Of a DNA stretch of 20,484 nt, positions 7,666 to 15,752 are shown piece by piece. The translations under genes and the position numbers were made by a program. Source of the stretch: a virus; IMG/VR virus record IMGVR_UViG_3300045999_001041, positions 1-20,484 of that record. One strand, 5' to 3'. Positions within the stretch are counted from its first letter, which is position 1, and each line of letters starts with the position of its first letter. The notes below the pieces were generated by a model. That model was not told the DNA's origin. It searched no databases and worked only from the letters and a program-made list of their open reading frames with translations.

Positions 7666-8076
7666 GTGGCTCGAATCGTTCTGACCGACGCAAGCATCAC
7701 CATCAACAGCGTTGATCTGAGTGATCACTCTAACTCGGTGACCCTCAACTACGAAGTGGATTCCATTGAGGTCACCGCTTTCGGAGACACGGGACACAAG
7801 TTCTCGGGTGGATTGCAGAACAACACGCTGGAAGTTGTGTTGCATCAGGATTTCGCTGCGAGCGAGACTGAAGCAACCATCTATCCGCTTGTTGGCACGA
7901 CCACGACCGTCGTCATCAAGCCCACCTCCAGCGCTGTCAGCGCCACCAATCCGTCGTACACGCTGACTGGTTGCTACCTCGCTGCTCACAACCCTGTCGC
8001 AGGTGGTGTCGGAGAGTTGTCAAGCACGACCCTCAACTTCACAGGTGGCGTGCTGACTAAGTCCACAGGTGCGTAA
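7666..8076 (+). CDS. major tail tube protein (short actinophage type)
   Basis: The 136-residue product begins at GTG 7666 behind AAGGAG within the previous gene. It reads ARIVLTDASITINSVDLSDH, then VEVTAFGDTG-like IEVTAFGDTGHKFSGGL (about residues 34-50), then TTVVIKPTSSAVSATNPSYT (80-99), and closes with GELSSTTLNFTGGVLTK. This is the familiar order in very short actinophage tail tube proteins. It should polymerise as hexameric rings around the tape measure. The following chaperone pair supports the assignment. Confidence 0.9.
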   Translation: MARIVLTDASITINSVDLSDHSNSVTLNYEVDSIEVTAFGDTGHKFSGGLQNNTLEVVLHQDFAASETEATIYPLVGTTTTVVIKPTSSAVSATNPSYTLTGCYLAAHNPVAGGVGELSSTTLNFTGGVLTKSTGA

Positions 8077-8100
8077 TCACTAACTGAATCGAGAGCAGCG

Positions 8101-8394
8101 ATGAAGATTCGATTGAAGATCAACTACTCTGATGGTGCGTCGAAGGACGTAGAAGCAGGCTTTGCCGACTTCGTTGCGTTTGAGCGCACCTGGCAGAGAA
8201 GCGTTATGAAGATGGAACAGGAGATGCGCCTCACGGATCTCGCTTGGCTTGCGTGGCACGCCGAGAAGCGCACCAAGGCCACCACGAAGGTCTTTGATCC
8301 TGACTGGATTCAGAGCGTGGAAACGCTTGAGACGCTGACTGCTGAAGAGCCGAAGGCTGATTCCCCTTTAGACAGGGATCAGCCACCTGGCTGA
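8101..8394 (+). CDS. tail assembly chaperone, short (unshifted) form
   Basis: The 97-residue product is the upstream chaperone (lambda gpG equivalent) that holds the tape measure before tube assembly. It contains DFVAFERTWQRSVMKM and LTDLAWLAWHAEKR (about 45-58), a pattern common in these chaperones. It is read in the normal frame to TGA at 8392-8394. The last codons carry the slippery site from which a fraction of ribosomes move back one base to make the long form. It lies between tail tube and tape measure genes, as in most siphophages. Confidence 0.88.
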   Translation: MKIRLKINYSDGASKDVEAGFADFVAFERTWQRSVMKMEQEMRLTDLAWLAWHAEKRTKATTKVFDPDWIQSVETLETLTAEEPKADSPLDRDQPPG

Positions 8395-8519
8395 TCGCAT
8401 ACCTAGCGCTGGAATCTGGCATTCCACCATCTGCAATCCTCAACGAAGGTGAGCAGATGATCGAAGCGATGTTGCAGGTGGCGCTTTGGCGCAATAAGCA
8501 ACAACACGGAGAGAAGTAG
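8101..8519 (+). CDS. tail assembly chaperone, long form by -1 frameshift
   Basis: After decoding TTA at 8368-8370 the ribosome slips back one base and continues AGA CAG GGA from 8370, giving a 139-residue fusion (90 plus 49 residues). The added part reads SATWLIAYLALESGIPPSAI, then LNEGEQMIEAMLQVALWRN, which closely follows the usual gpGT-type second domain (a WL-x-A-x-L-A...GIPPS pattern). The -1 frame has no start codon with a ribosome-binding site of its own near its beginning, so it must be reached by frameshift. The long form is expected at a low ratio and should recruit the tail tube protein. Confidence 0.88.
8364..8396 (+). promoter_or_regulatory. programmed -1 frameshift signal
   Basis: The slippery heptamer C CCT TTA (8364-8370) fits X-XXY-YYZ in the zero frame. 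Six bases later, GATCAGCC (8377-8384) pairs perfectly with GGCTGATC (8389-8396) around the loop ACCT. The zero-frame stop TGA lies in the 3' arm of this hairpin. Spacing and stem length are those of a standard stimulatory element. Confidence 0.9.
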
Positions 8520-8528
8520 ATTTGGCGC

Positions 8529-9128
8529 ATGGCACGCTTGCAGACTGGTCTTGACGTCCGTTCTTTCGGCCCTGTCTTGCAAGAACTCCGTTACCTTGAC
8601 CGTGAGATGTACAAGGCGACGGAGAAAGGCCTCAAGAAAGCAGCGGAACCACTCGTCAAGGAAGTCCGGCAGGCATTCCCTGACAAGATCCTGTCAGGCA
8701 TGATGGTGATGTCCAAGACGAGCCGACGCAAGCGTGGCCCTTATCCCGTCTACAAGCGTGGAGAAGTCCGGCGACAGGTGAACTCCCGTGTCGGTGGCAG
8801 GAAGCGCACAGGGGAAACATCCTTCCCTGTCTTGAAGATCACACAGCGCAACGGAGCCGCGATGATCTTTGACATGGCACAGCAACAGCAAACGCCACGA
8901 AACACGCTGTCTGCGAACCTGATTGCGAAGTATGGAGATGCATCTCGCATCATGTGGCCGACTGTGCGCAAGAACGTCAAGAAGATTGAAGGTGCGATCA
9001 TCGATGAACTCAGCAAGGCTGAGCAGATGGTCATCCTGAAGACAGGTGGACTCACCTCGCAGTATCAACAGGCGAGCAAGCGTGCGAGCACACAGCGACG
9101 CACCATCGGTGGAAGGTTCGGTGCGTAA
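8529..9128 (+). CDS. HK97 gp10-like tail/neck protein
   Basis: The 199-residue protein is very basic. Its N-terminal part (YLDREMYKATEKGLKKAAEP, residues 18-37, then LVKEVRQAFP) resembles the opening helix of HK97 gp10-like proteins. A middle section holds basic patches (SRRKRGPYPVYKRGEVRRQ), and MWPTVRKNVKKIEGAIIDEL (about 143-162) resembles the C-terminal 'P-a-hydrophobic helix' of the same family. Its place after the chaperones, rather than before the tail terminator, is not the usual one. It could alternatively be a minor tail protein that joins the tape measure. The ATG has no close ribosome-binding site, with GGAGA about 15 bases away. Confidence 0.6.
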   Translation: MARLQTGLDVRSFGPVLQELRYLDREMYKATEKGLKKAAEPLVKEVRQAFPDKILSGMMVMSKTSRRKRGPYPVYKRGEVRRQVNSRVGGRKRTGETSFPVLKITQRNGAAMIFDMAQQQQTPRNTLSANLIAKYGDASRIMWPTVRKNVKKIEGAIIDELSKAEQMVILKTGGLTSQYQQASKRASTQRRTIGGRFGA

Positions 9129-12100
9129 TGGCAATCAATGTTCCCATCATTACGTCGTTTGATGCCAAGGGCATCTCTCGAGCCATTCGTGACTTCCAGC
9201 GTCTTGAAGGTACTGCACTCAAGACAGGCTTTGCGCTCGGCTCGCTGGATAAAGGCGCAACGATGGTTGCGACAGCACTCGCAAAGGTAGGTATCGGCGT
9301 TGCCGGTATCGGTGGCCTCGCTGTCCGTGAGTTCGCATCCTTTGATTCCGCAATGACGCAATCAACAGCGATCATGGGCGAGTTGTCTGATCAGATGCGC
9401 AATGAGATGGAAGAAGCTGCGAGACAGATGGGTAAGACCACGCTGTTTAGCGCCACCGAAGCAGCGGAAGCGTACTTCTTCCTTGCGAGTGCAGGCTTGG
9501 ATGCGTCTGCGTCTATTCAGGCTTTGCCTGTTGTTGCCAAGTTTGCGCAAGCAGGTATGTTCGATCTTGATACTGCAACGTCGCTGTTGGCAGACTCGCA
9601 GTCTGCACTCGGCCTCGCTATCCGTGATGATGCTGTCGCCAACATGGAGAACATGGCACGGATCGCTGATGTGCTTGTCAAGGGCAACATCATGGCGAAC
9701 GCTTCCGTTGAGCAACTTGCACAGTCGCTGACCAACAAAGCAGCGAGTGCGATGAAGGCTGTCGGTATGTCCATTGAGGAAGGTGTTGCCGTACTCTCAG
9801 CGTTTGCTGACCAGGGCATCAAGGGCGAAGAAGCCGGTACGAAGTTCTCAATCGTGATGCGTGAACTCCAGAGGCGTGCGCTAGAGAACAAGAAGGTCTT
9901 TGACGAGTTCAATGTGACAGTCTTCGATGCGCAGGGCGAGTTCCGCAACATCGCTGACATTATCTCTGAGTTAGAAGTGGCCCTGCGAGGCCAGTCTGAC
10001 GAGACGAAGAAGGCCATGCTGTCCATGATGGGCTTCGCAGATGAGTCTGTCACGGTCATCCTGTCCCTTCTCGGCACAAGCGATCAGATCCGCAAGTACG
10101 AGGCAGGCCTCAAGAGCGCAGGTGGCATCACCGAAGAGGTCGCAAACAAGCAGTTGGGTTCACTCAGTTCACAGTTGCAACTCGCCAAACAGCGTTTGCA
10201 GGATGTTGCGATCGAGGTTGGTGGGCAACTCGCACCGACCGTCATCAAGTTCACGGACTTCATCGGTCAGTTGATTGAAGTCATCGGCAAAGATGGTCTC
10301 GGTGGTGCGCTGGAGTTCGTCGCAGGCAAGTTCGCTACGTTCTTCTCGCAACTTGGCACACTCGGCAAGATCATCTTCACCGCTGTCGGTGCGTTCGTCG
10401 CACTCCGTACAGCGATGGTTGCCTACAACGCTGCGATGGCAATCGGACAGATTGCCGTGCAGACATTCGGTGTCGCTCTCTCTACAGCGAGTGGCATCGC
10501 ACTCGGCTTCGCTGGAACATTCACAGCGATCATCGCATCAGCAGGATTGATTTATTCGATCTATGCGAAGCGCAAGCAAGAAGCGAAGCAGGTCACCGAC
10601 GGCTTCACGGATGCGCTCAAACTGGAAGGCGAAGCACAGAACGAGGCGCTCGTTGCCCTCGCTAACAACAACGATAAGGCGCGAGACTTCCTCGAAGCGC
10701 TAAGTTCGCTCAGCCTTGAGTTCTCAGACGTCAATGCCTACGTCAAGACAGGTACTGGCGCTCTTGCAGGGATGGCAGACACATTCGCAAGGGTCACAGG
10801 CGAAGTGAATGGTGCGTACCCTGAAATCGCAGCGCTCTACGAGGCGTTTACAGGTGTTGAACTTGCCGGCGACAACCTGAAACAGAAGTACCAGAACATG
10901 ACGGACGAGCAACGCTTGCTCGTTTCGCAAATCAAGGTTCTGTTCGGTGAGTTGGAGAACCTGCGTGAAAGTGAACTCAAACTCGCAGACTCATCGAAAC
11001 TCGTTGCAGGATTGATGGGCGATGTTGCACAATCAACTGCTGTCGCTGGAAGCGCTGCTCGTGGCGCTAGTTCTTACTTCAATGCGCTCACCGGACGGAT
11101 GTTCACAACTGCAGATGCTGCGGAGCGTGTGATCGGTGCGTTGAATCCCCTTGCAGGCTTGGCGAATCTCGCTGCTGAACCAATCCGTTCCTATGGAGGC
11201 GTTGTGCGCTCAGCGCAGGAACGGCTCGAGGATTACATCAGCGCTGTTCGTACATGGGAACGGCAGACAGTTAGTGTTGAAGATGCACAGCGCAGGCTTG
11301 TGGATGCACAGAATGCGCAGTTGGAAGCAACGCAAGAAGTGGCCGATGCGCAGGAGTATTACAACAGCGTCCTGAATGGCTTTGCGATGGATAGTCGTGA
11401 AGTGATTGATGCGCAGGAACGGATGGCCGATGCACAGTTGCGCTATCGGGATGCGCAGTTGCGGACACGAGATGCGCAAGAAGCGCTGATTGAAGCGCAG
11501 AAGCGCTACCAGGCATTGTTTGAGCCTGCGAGCGCACGCTCCGTGCAGGAAGCAACAGACAAGATCACAGAAGCGCAGTTCCGTTTGGCTGATGCGCAGA
11601 AGGAACTTGAGCGTGTTGAGCGTCGCAGGTTCCCAAGACAGCGCGATCTTGCTGAAGCCCAGATCGCTGTTCGTGAGGCCACCTATCAGTTGCTTGATGC
11701 GCAGGCAGAACTCACCGATCTGCAAGATGGGCCGAGCGATGAAGAACTGGCTGATGCGAAGCGTGACATTGAGGATGCGACACGCAACCTGTCAGATGCA
11801 CAGCGTGCCGAACTGGAAGCCCTGAAAGACCTGACAGAAGCACAAACAGACCTCAACGAACTCATCAATGGCGCTACAGAAGGCTCTGACCGCTACCGAG
11901 AGGCAGTCGAGCGCTTGGAGAGTGCGAAGCGCAGGGAAGCAGATGCCATCAATGGCGTTGCCCAAGCGCTCCGCAACCAGCGTGATGCGCTCCTTGAGTT
12001 GCGTGAAGCAGAAGAGCGGATGGGCGAAGCACGAGGCGAAGTGCGTGGCGATCCGTTGCAAGCAGACATTGCCACATGGGAACGCACCGGAATCATGACA

Positions 12101-12406
12101 CCTGCGCTAGAGCAGGCATTCGCTGCGATTGACTGGGAAGGACTCGGCCAGTTGATGGGATTGCCTGGTCGTGCGATGGGTGGCCCTGTTCAGCGTGGAC
12201 AAACGTACATCGTCGGTGAGCGTGGCCCTGAAGTGTTCACGCCACGACAGTCCGGTACTATCGTCCCGAATCATGCGCTTGGTGGCGAAACAAGCATCAC
12301 CGTCAATGTCGCTGGAAGTGTGATCTCTGAGAACGACCTTGTGGAGAACATCCGTAGAGGCCTCCTGAACGCACAGCGATCAGGACGTACACTCGTCCTG
12401 TCATGA
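9128..12406 (+). CDS. tape measure protein
   Basis: The 1092-residue protein sets tail length; at the usual 0.15 nm per residue this implies a tail of about 160 nm. The N-terminal 300 residues match the TP901-type domain: VREFASFDSAMTQSTAIMGE (about 66-85), MGKTTLFSATEAAEAYFFLA (98-117), then ASAGLDASASIQALPVVAKF. Hydrophobic segments lie at about 412-483, and might enter the host membrane. Residues about 717-911 are a coiled coil with many DAQ/EAQ heptads. The C-terminus holds GRAMGGPVQRGQTYIVGERG and PEVFTPRQSG (about 1015-1045), the standard actinophage ending. Start is the ATG in a TAATG overlap with the upstream gene; the stop overlaps the next start by four bases. Confidence 0.96.
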   Translation: MAINVPIITSFDAKGISRAIRDFQRLEGTALKTGFALGSLDKGATMVATALAKVGIGVAGIGGLAVREFASFDSAMTQSTAIMGELSDQMRNEMEEAARQMGKTTLFSATEAAEAYFFLASAGLDASASIQALPVVAKFAQAGMFDLDTATSLLADSQSALGLAIRDDAVANMENMARIADVLVKGNIMANASVEQLAQSLTNKAASAMKAVGMSIEEGVAVLSAFADQGIKGEEAGTKFSIVMRELQRRALENKKVFDEFNVTVFDAQGEFRNIADIISELEVALRGQSDETKKAMLSMMGFADESVTVILSLLGTSDQIRKYEAGLKSAGGITEEVANKQLGSLSSQLQLAKQRLQDVAIEVGGQLAPTVIKFTDFIGQLIEVIGKDGLGGALEFVAGKFATFFSQLGTLGKIIFTAVGAFVALRTAMVAYNAAMAIGQIAVQTFGVALSTASGIALGFAGTFTAIIASAGLIYSIYAKRKQEAKQVTDGFTDALKLEGEAQNEALVALANNNDKARDFLEALSSLSLEFSDVNAYVKTGTGALAGMADTFARVTGEVNGAYPEIAALYEAFTGVELAGDNLKQKYQNMTDEQRLLVSQIKVLFGELENLRESELKLADSSKLVAGLMGDVAQSTAVAGSAARGASSYFNALTGRMFTTADAAERVIGALNPLAGLANLAAEPIRSYGGVVRSAQERLEDYISAVRTWERQTVSVEDAQRRLVDAQNAQLEATQEVADAQEYYNSVLNGFAMDSREVIDAQERMADAQLRYRDAQLRTRDAQEALIEAQKRYQALFEPASARSVQEATDKITEAQFRLADAQKELERVERRRFPRQRDLAEAQIAVREATYQLLDAQAELTDLQDGPSDEELADAKRDIEDATRNLSDAQRAELEALKDLTEAQTDLNELINGATEGSDRYREAVERLESAKRREADAINGVAQALRNQRDALLELREAEERMGEARGEVRGDPLQADIATWERTGIMTPALEQAFAAIDWEGLGQLMGLPGRAMGGPVQRGQTYIVGERGPEVFTPRQSGTIVPNHALGGETSITVNVAGSVISENDLVENIRRGLLNAQRSGRTLVLS
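11278..11860 (+). repeat. heptad-repeat region within the tape measure gene
   Basis: The DNA shows many imperfect copies of GATGCGCAG or GATGCACAG, encoding Asp-Ala-Gln units, frequently spaced at seven residues (for example IDAQERMADAQLRYRDAQ). This is an Ala-centred coiled coil. The codon-level similarity suggests growth by duplication of small units, although selection for the same heptad could also explain it. Confidence 0.7.
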
Positions 12407-13638
12407 GCCTCCCTGCAACACCAAAGGTTGTCGTCCGTTTCGGTACTGGCGCAGGCTTTGGCAACGCATTCATTCTTGGAAGCGCAACGGATGGCATCCT
12501 CGGGACGAACGTCCTCGCTACGTCCGTCGCTATCCCTGCTGACATTACGGACAAGGTAACATCTATCACGACACGCCGAGGCAGAGACCGTGTTACAGAC
12601 CAATACAACAACGGCTCTGCGACAGTCACGTTCATTGACGAGACCGGCGACTTTGATCCGACGAACACGACTGGCCCTTACTACGGTGAGATCCTGCCGA
12701 TGCGTCAGATCCGCATCTCCGCTGACTATTCAGGAACGACGTACTACCTGTTCAGCGGATACATCACATCTTGGGACTACGAGTATGAGAAGGGATGGGA
12801 TGGCGCAAAGGTCACTATCCAGGCTGAAGATGCGTTCCGTTTGCTGAACCTCGCACAAATTGAAGAAGTACCAACGTCCCTCCCGGGTGATCTACCTGGA
12901 ACACGCATCAACGACCTTCTTGACGAAGCCGGATGGCCCCAAAGCCTCCGTTCTATTGACGATGGTGATACGCAACTGCTTGATGACCCATGGACACCGA
13001 GGGCTTGTTTGCAAGCGTTGCAAACTGTAGAAGCGACGGAGATGGGTGCGCTCTACTGTGACCCTGCCGGAAACGTCGTCTTCAAGAGCAGAAATGCTGT
13101 TGCCTTCGCCGCGACGCAGACACCAACAGTCTTTGATGATGATGGCACAGGTATCGCCTACCAGGGCATTGACTTTGCACTTGATGACGATGAACTCGCA
13201 AATGATGTAATCGTGGAGGCAGAAGGTGGCGTTCCACAGCAGGCCGAGGACGCAACGTCAATCGAAACGTACTTCCGGCGCACACTCAGCCGGACAGGGC
13301 TTCTGTTCTATGACGACGCAGATGCACTCGGACAGGCCAAGCGCATCCTCAACTACCGGAAAGACGTCAAACTGCGGATCCAGTCGATCAGTCTTGATGT
13401 GAGTACAGCAAGCAGTCGTGTGCTTCCTGCGCTGTCTATCGACATGAACGAACTGATCGAGGTCAATAAGACCAACCCCGGCAATACACGACTAACAGCA
13501 GACCTGCTCGTGCAGGGCATCAGCCATGACATTCGCCCTGGACAATGGCAAACCACATTCACAACAGCGTTCCCGCTATCCGTTGCCTTCATCCTCGGTA
13601 GCACGGAGTTCGGTATTCTTGGCGAGAGCGCACTCTAA
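12403..13638 (+). CDS. minor tail protein, probable tail hub
   Basis: The 411-residue protein follows the tape measure gene in an ATGA overlap. It contains VTSITTRRGRDRVTDQYNNG (about 52-71) and ATVTFIDETGDFDPTNTTGP (73-92), then PMRQIRISADY, features of actinophage minor tail/hub proteins that combine distal-tail and hub roles. The end has LLVQGISHDIRPGQWQTTFT, again typical. The sequence FILGSATDGILG near the N-terminus (about 23-34) is echoed by FILGSTEFGILG at the C-terminus (about 396-407). Only one such protein is present before the tip proteins, so the baseplate seems simple. It should sit at the tail tip under the tube. Confidence 0.8.
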   Translation: MSLPATPKVVVRFGTGAGFGNAFILGSATDGILGTNVLATSVAIPADITDKVTSITTRRGRDRVTDQYNNGSATVTFIDETGDFDPTNTTGPYYGEILPMRQIRISADYSGTTYYLFSGYITSWDYEYEKGWDGAKVTIQAEDAFRLLNLAQIEEVPTSLPGDLPGTRINDLLDEAGWPQSLRSIDDGDTQLLDDPWTPRACLQALQTVEATEMGALYCDPAGNVVFKSRNAVAFAATQTPTVFDDDGTGIAYQGIDFALDDDELANDVIVEAEGGVPQQAEDATSIETYFRRTLSRTGLLFYDDADALGQAKRILNYRKDVKLRIQSISLDVSTASSRVLPALSIDMNELIEVNKTNPGNTRLTADLLVQGISHDIRPGQWQTTFTTAFPLSVAFILGSTEFGILGESAL

Positions 13639-13646
13639 GGAGAACA

Positions 13647-14054
13647 ATGGCGACCTACCCTCTTTCCCAAGCGTATGCGGACGGTGATGTTCTTTCCGCT
13701 GCAAACATCAACAGCATTACTGATGGCGTGAACGATATTGCGTTCGCTGTTTTCAACAATCAAGTTGGTACGACGTACACGCTTGCCTTGACAGATGTGG
13801 CGCAGATAGTGACACTCAACAATGCGTCTGCCATCACGCTGACCGTGCCACCTAATGCAAGCGTCGCATTTCCTATCGGAACGCAAATCGTTTTGACGCA
13901 GTTTGGCGCTGGACAGGTGACGATTGCACCTGGCGCAGGTGTGACTCTCCGCTCGTTCGGTTCTGCACTCAAGATCGCAGGGCAATGGGGGGTCGCAACT
14001 TGCGTCAAGACGGATACAAACACCTGGCTTGTCTTCGGTAACCTCTCGTCGTGA
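13647..14054 (+). CDS. small beta-rich tail tip protein
   Basis: The 135-residue product starts behind GGAG five bases after the hub gene. The N-terminus MATYPLSQAYADGDVLSAAN with following INSITDGVN is a typical attachment segment of phage tip proteins. The remainder has the pattern GTTYTLALTDVAQIVTLNNA, SAITLTVPPNASVAFPIGTQ and VLTQFGAGQVTIAPGAGVTL, a beta domain that recurs in phage tail fibres, ending in WGVATCVKTDTNTWLVFGNL. It probably trimerises at the tip or links the three following tip proteins. Its stop overlaps the next GTG start by four bases. Confidence 0.75.
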   Translation: MATYPLSQAYADGDVLSAANINSITDGVNDIAFAVFNNQVGTTYTLALTDVAQIVTLNNASAITLTVPPNASVAFPIGTQIVLTQFGAGQVTIAPGAGVTLRSFGSALKIAGQWGVATCVKTDTNTWLVFGNLSS

Positions 14055-14668
14055 TCCTTGCATCTCGCTACGGTTCAGTTGCGGATTCGCTTGTTTCCGC
14101 AGCAGGAGACTTCGTTCAGATCGTTCCGACTTCAGTTGGCGTGACTGGCACTTCAGGGACGATCAACTCAAATGGCACAGTCATCCTCAACTCGGTGACT
14201 TACTTTGCGATCAACGGATGTTTTTCATCGACATACAGAAACTATTTCGTACAGATCGAATGGCAATGGACATTTGCAGGTTCAACAAGCACTAACTGGC
14301 GTCTCCGCAAGGCCGGGGTAGATAGGACAAATGCCAACGGATATTGGGAATGGCTTTATGAAAGTGGTGGGCGTGGCGCAATGCAAACAGCGACTAACAC
14401 CAACGCAGGTTTTGTTCCTTTCGCTGGCAACAACCTACGAAATGCATTCCACATGACGTTCTTCAACCCATTTGATAACACAGGTGCAACTGGTGGATGC
14501 TTTGTGAGAAACAGGATGGCAACAACATTTTCTAGTGGTCGCCCTGCTGAAGTCCACGATACGGCAAGCATTTGCAATGGTGGGTCAGATACCCATGATG
14601 GGTTCTCCTTTGGCTCTTGGAGTAATGCTTTGAGTGGTCAAGTGGCAATCTACGGGTTCAAGGACTGA
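14051..14668 (+). CDS. tail tip/fibre protein, paralog 1 of 3
   Basis: The 205-residue product begins at GTG in a GTGA overlap. After a short leader it shows VPTSVGVTGTSGTINSNGTV (about 25-44), then FAINGCFSSTYRNYFVQIEW, and ends SGQVAIYGFKD. The same frame of residues is found in the next two genes (PTSV...G..TI..NG.V...NG.F...Y ... YG). The region between is divergent, with NPFDNTGATGGCFVRNRM and DTHDGFSFGSW. The pattern predicts a jelly-roll-like beta-sandwich, so a receptor-binding or fibre role is likely. AAGGA coding for the final Lys-Asp serves as ribosome-binding site of the next gene. No named family is recognised. Confidence 0.7.
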   Translation: MILASRYGSVADSLVSAAGDFVQIVPTSVGVTGTSGTINSNGTVILNSVTYFAINGCFSSTYRNYFVQIEWQWTFAGSTSTNWRLRKAGVDRTNANGYWEWLYESGGRGAMQTATNTNAGFVPFAGNNLRNAFHMTFFNPFDNTGATGGCFVRNRMATTFSSGRPAEVHDTASICNGGSDTHDGFSFGSWSNALSGQVAIYGFKD

Positions 14669-14670
14669 CC

Positions 14671-15210
14671 ATGAGCGGATTAGTACAAGTCAAGCCAACA
14701 AGCGTCACAACATCCGGTACTGCAACCATTGGGACTAACGGGACAGTCACATTCTCCGGCGCAACGCACTTCACCTTCAACGGCATTTTCAATGCGACGT
14801 ATCGCAAGTATGCTTTCTATTGCGAATACAACACAGCAATCGCATCTGAACTCTATTGCGATCTTTCGTTGAACGGCACTCCAACAGGAAGCGCAACTGG
14901 CTACAACTATTCCTATCTTGACTATCGAACGACCTCATTTGATTCGGGTTCTGTTGCGAACATCCCTATCATCGCCAAGACAGGAAACTTGAGCCAAGAT
15001 CAAGCGTTTGTAATGATTGTGACTGGACCTTTCCTCGCTGGGCCAACCGTTGCACGATCGGACTTTTCGTGTATGTACGCCTCCGCTAACCCTATTTGGT
15101 GCGGGAATAGAGTTTGGCATCACACATTGACCACTTCATACAACGGCTTGCAGATTTATGGAGCGAGCAACTGGTCGGGCCGACTTCAGATTTACGGATT
15201 CAAGGAATAG
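14671..15210 (+). CDS. tail tip/fibre protein, paralog 2 of 3
   Basis: The 179-residue product shares the frame of its neighbours: VKPTSVTTSGTATIGTNGTV (about 7-26), FTFNGIFNATYRKYAFYCEY, and the end NWSGRLQIYGFKE. It starts two bases after the previous stop behind AAGGA. Its middle part has SYLDYRTTSFDSGSVANIPI and NPIWCGNRVWHHT, which differ from both paralogs. The shared ends with a variable centre suggest a conserved attachment/packing scaffold with different binding surfaces. The role in host recognition is inferred from location and pattern. Confidence 0.7.
   Translation: MSGLVQVKPTSVTTSGTATIGTNGTVTFSGATHFTFNGIFNATYRKYAFYCEYNTAIASELYCDLSLNGTPTGSATGYNYSYLDYRTTSFDSGSVANIPIIAKTGNLSQDQAFVMIVTGPFLAGPTVARSDFSCMYASANPIWCGNRVWHHTLTTSYNGLQIYGASNWSGRLQIYGFKE
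14691..14711 (+). repeat. 21-bp near-direct repeat, copy 1
   Basis: This 21-base segment, coding for the conserved Lys-Pro-Thr-Ser-Val-Thr-Thr motif of paralog 2, matches 15230-15250 of paralog 3 at 19 of 21 positions. The DNA-level identity is higher than elsewhere in the two genes and could support recombination between them. Confidence 0.7.
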
Positions 15211-15212
15211 AT

Positions 15213-15743
15213 ATGGCCCTCAACTTGTGCAAGCCAACAAGCGTTACGACAGGTGGCGGGTCAGCCACAATCAGTACCAATGGGAGCGTCCGTTTCGCAG
15301 GTGCGAGTAGCGTTTCACTCAATGGAGTCTTCAAATCTGACTTCCAGTTCTACAAGATCCTATTCCGCACAGAAGCGATCACTTCTGCTGGGAGCATTGT
15401 TGCCTCTCTCCGCAAGAGTGGCACAGACAACACGAGCAGTTACTTGAGTCAAATCGCCAACATCAACGGAACATCATTGAGCACCTTCAACACGACTGCG
15501 TACAATGGCGCATTCATAAATAACTGCTATGGAACTTGGGCAGGTGCTGCGGAGATAGATGTGTTCAGCCCGTTCATTTCAAAGCCGACGACATTCATTG
15601 TGCGTAATGTGAGCGATCAGAACTACGCATCGCTTTACGAAGGTGGAACACGGCATGGGGTCACAGACACATTTGATGGAATCACATTCGCCAAAGGGAC
15701 ATCTATGACCGGATGGGTCGCTGTCTATGGACTTTCACAATAG
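15213..15743 (+). CDS. tail tip/fibre protein, paralog 3 of 3
   Basis: The 176-residue product starts at ATG 15213, two bases after the previous stop, behind AAGGA; the frame is open further upstream but that part lies inside paralog 2. It shows CKPTSVTTGGGSATISTNGS (about 6-25), then SLNGVFKSDFQFYKILF and an end TGWVAVYGLSQ. Its middle has VRNVSDQNYASLYEGGTRHG and VTDTFDGITFAKG. DTFDGITF resembles DTHDGFSF of paralog 1, so these two share part of the C-terminal half. A receptor-binding role is inferred. Confidence 0.7.
   Translation: MALNLCKPTSVTTGGGSATISTNGSVRFAGASSVSLNGVFKSDFQFYKILFRTEAITSAGSIVASLRKSGTDNTSSYLSQIANINGTSLSTFNTTAYNGAFINNCYGTWAGAAEIDVFSPFISKPTTFIVRNVSDQNYASLYEGGTRHGVTDTFDGITFAKGTSMTGWVAVYGLSQ
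15230..15250 (+). repeat. 21-bp near-direct repeat, copy 2
   Basis: This is the partner of 14691-14711, differing at two positions (the 16th and 19th base). It encodes the conserved motif at the start of paralog 3. Confidence 0.7.
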
Positions 15744-15752
15744 GAGAACATC

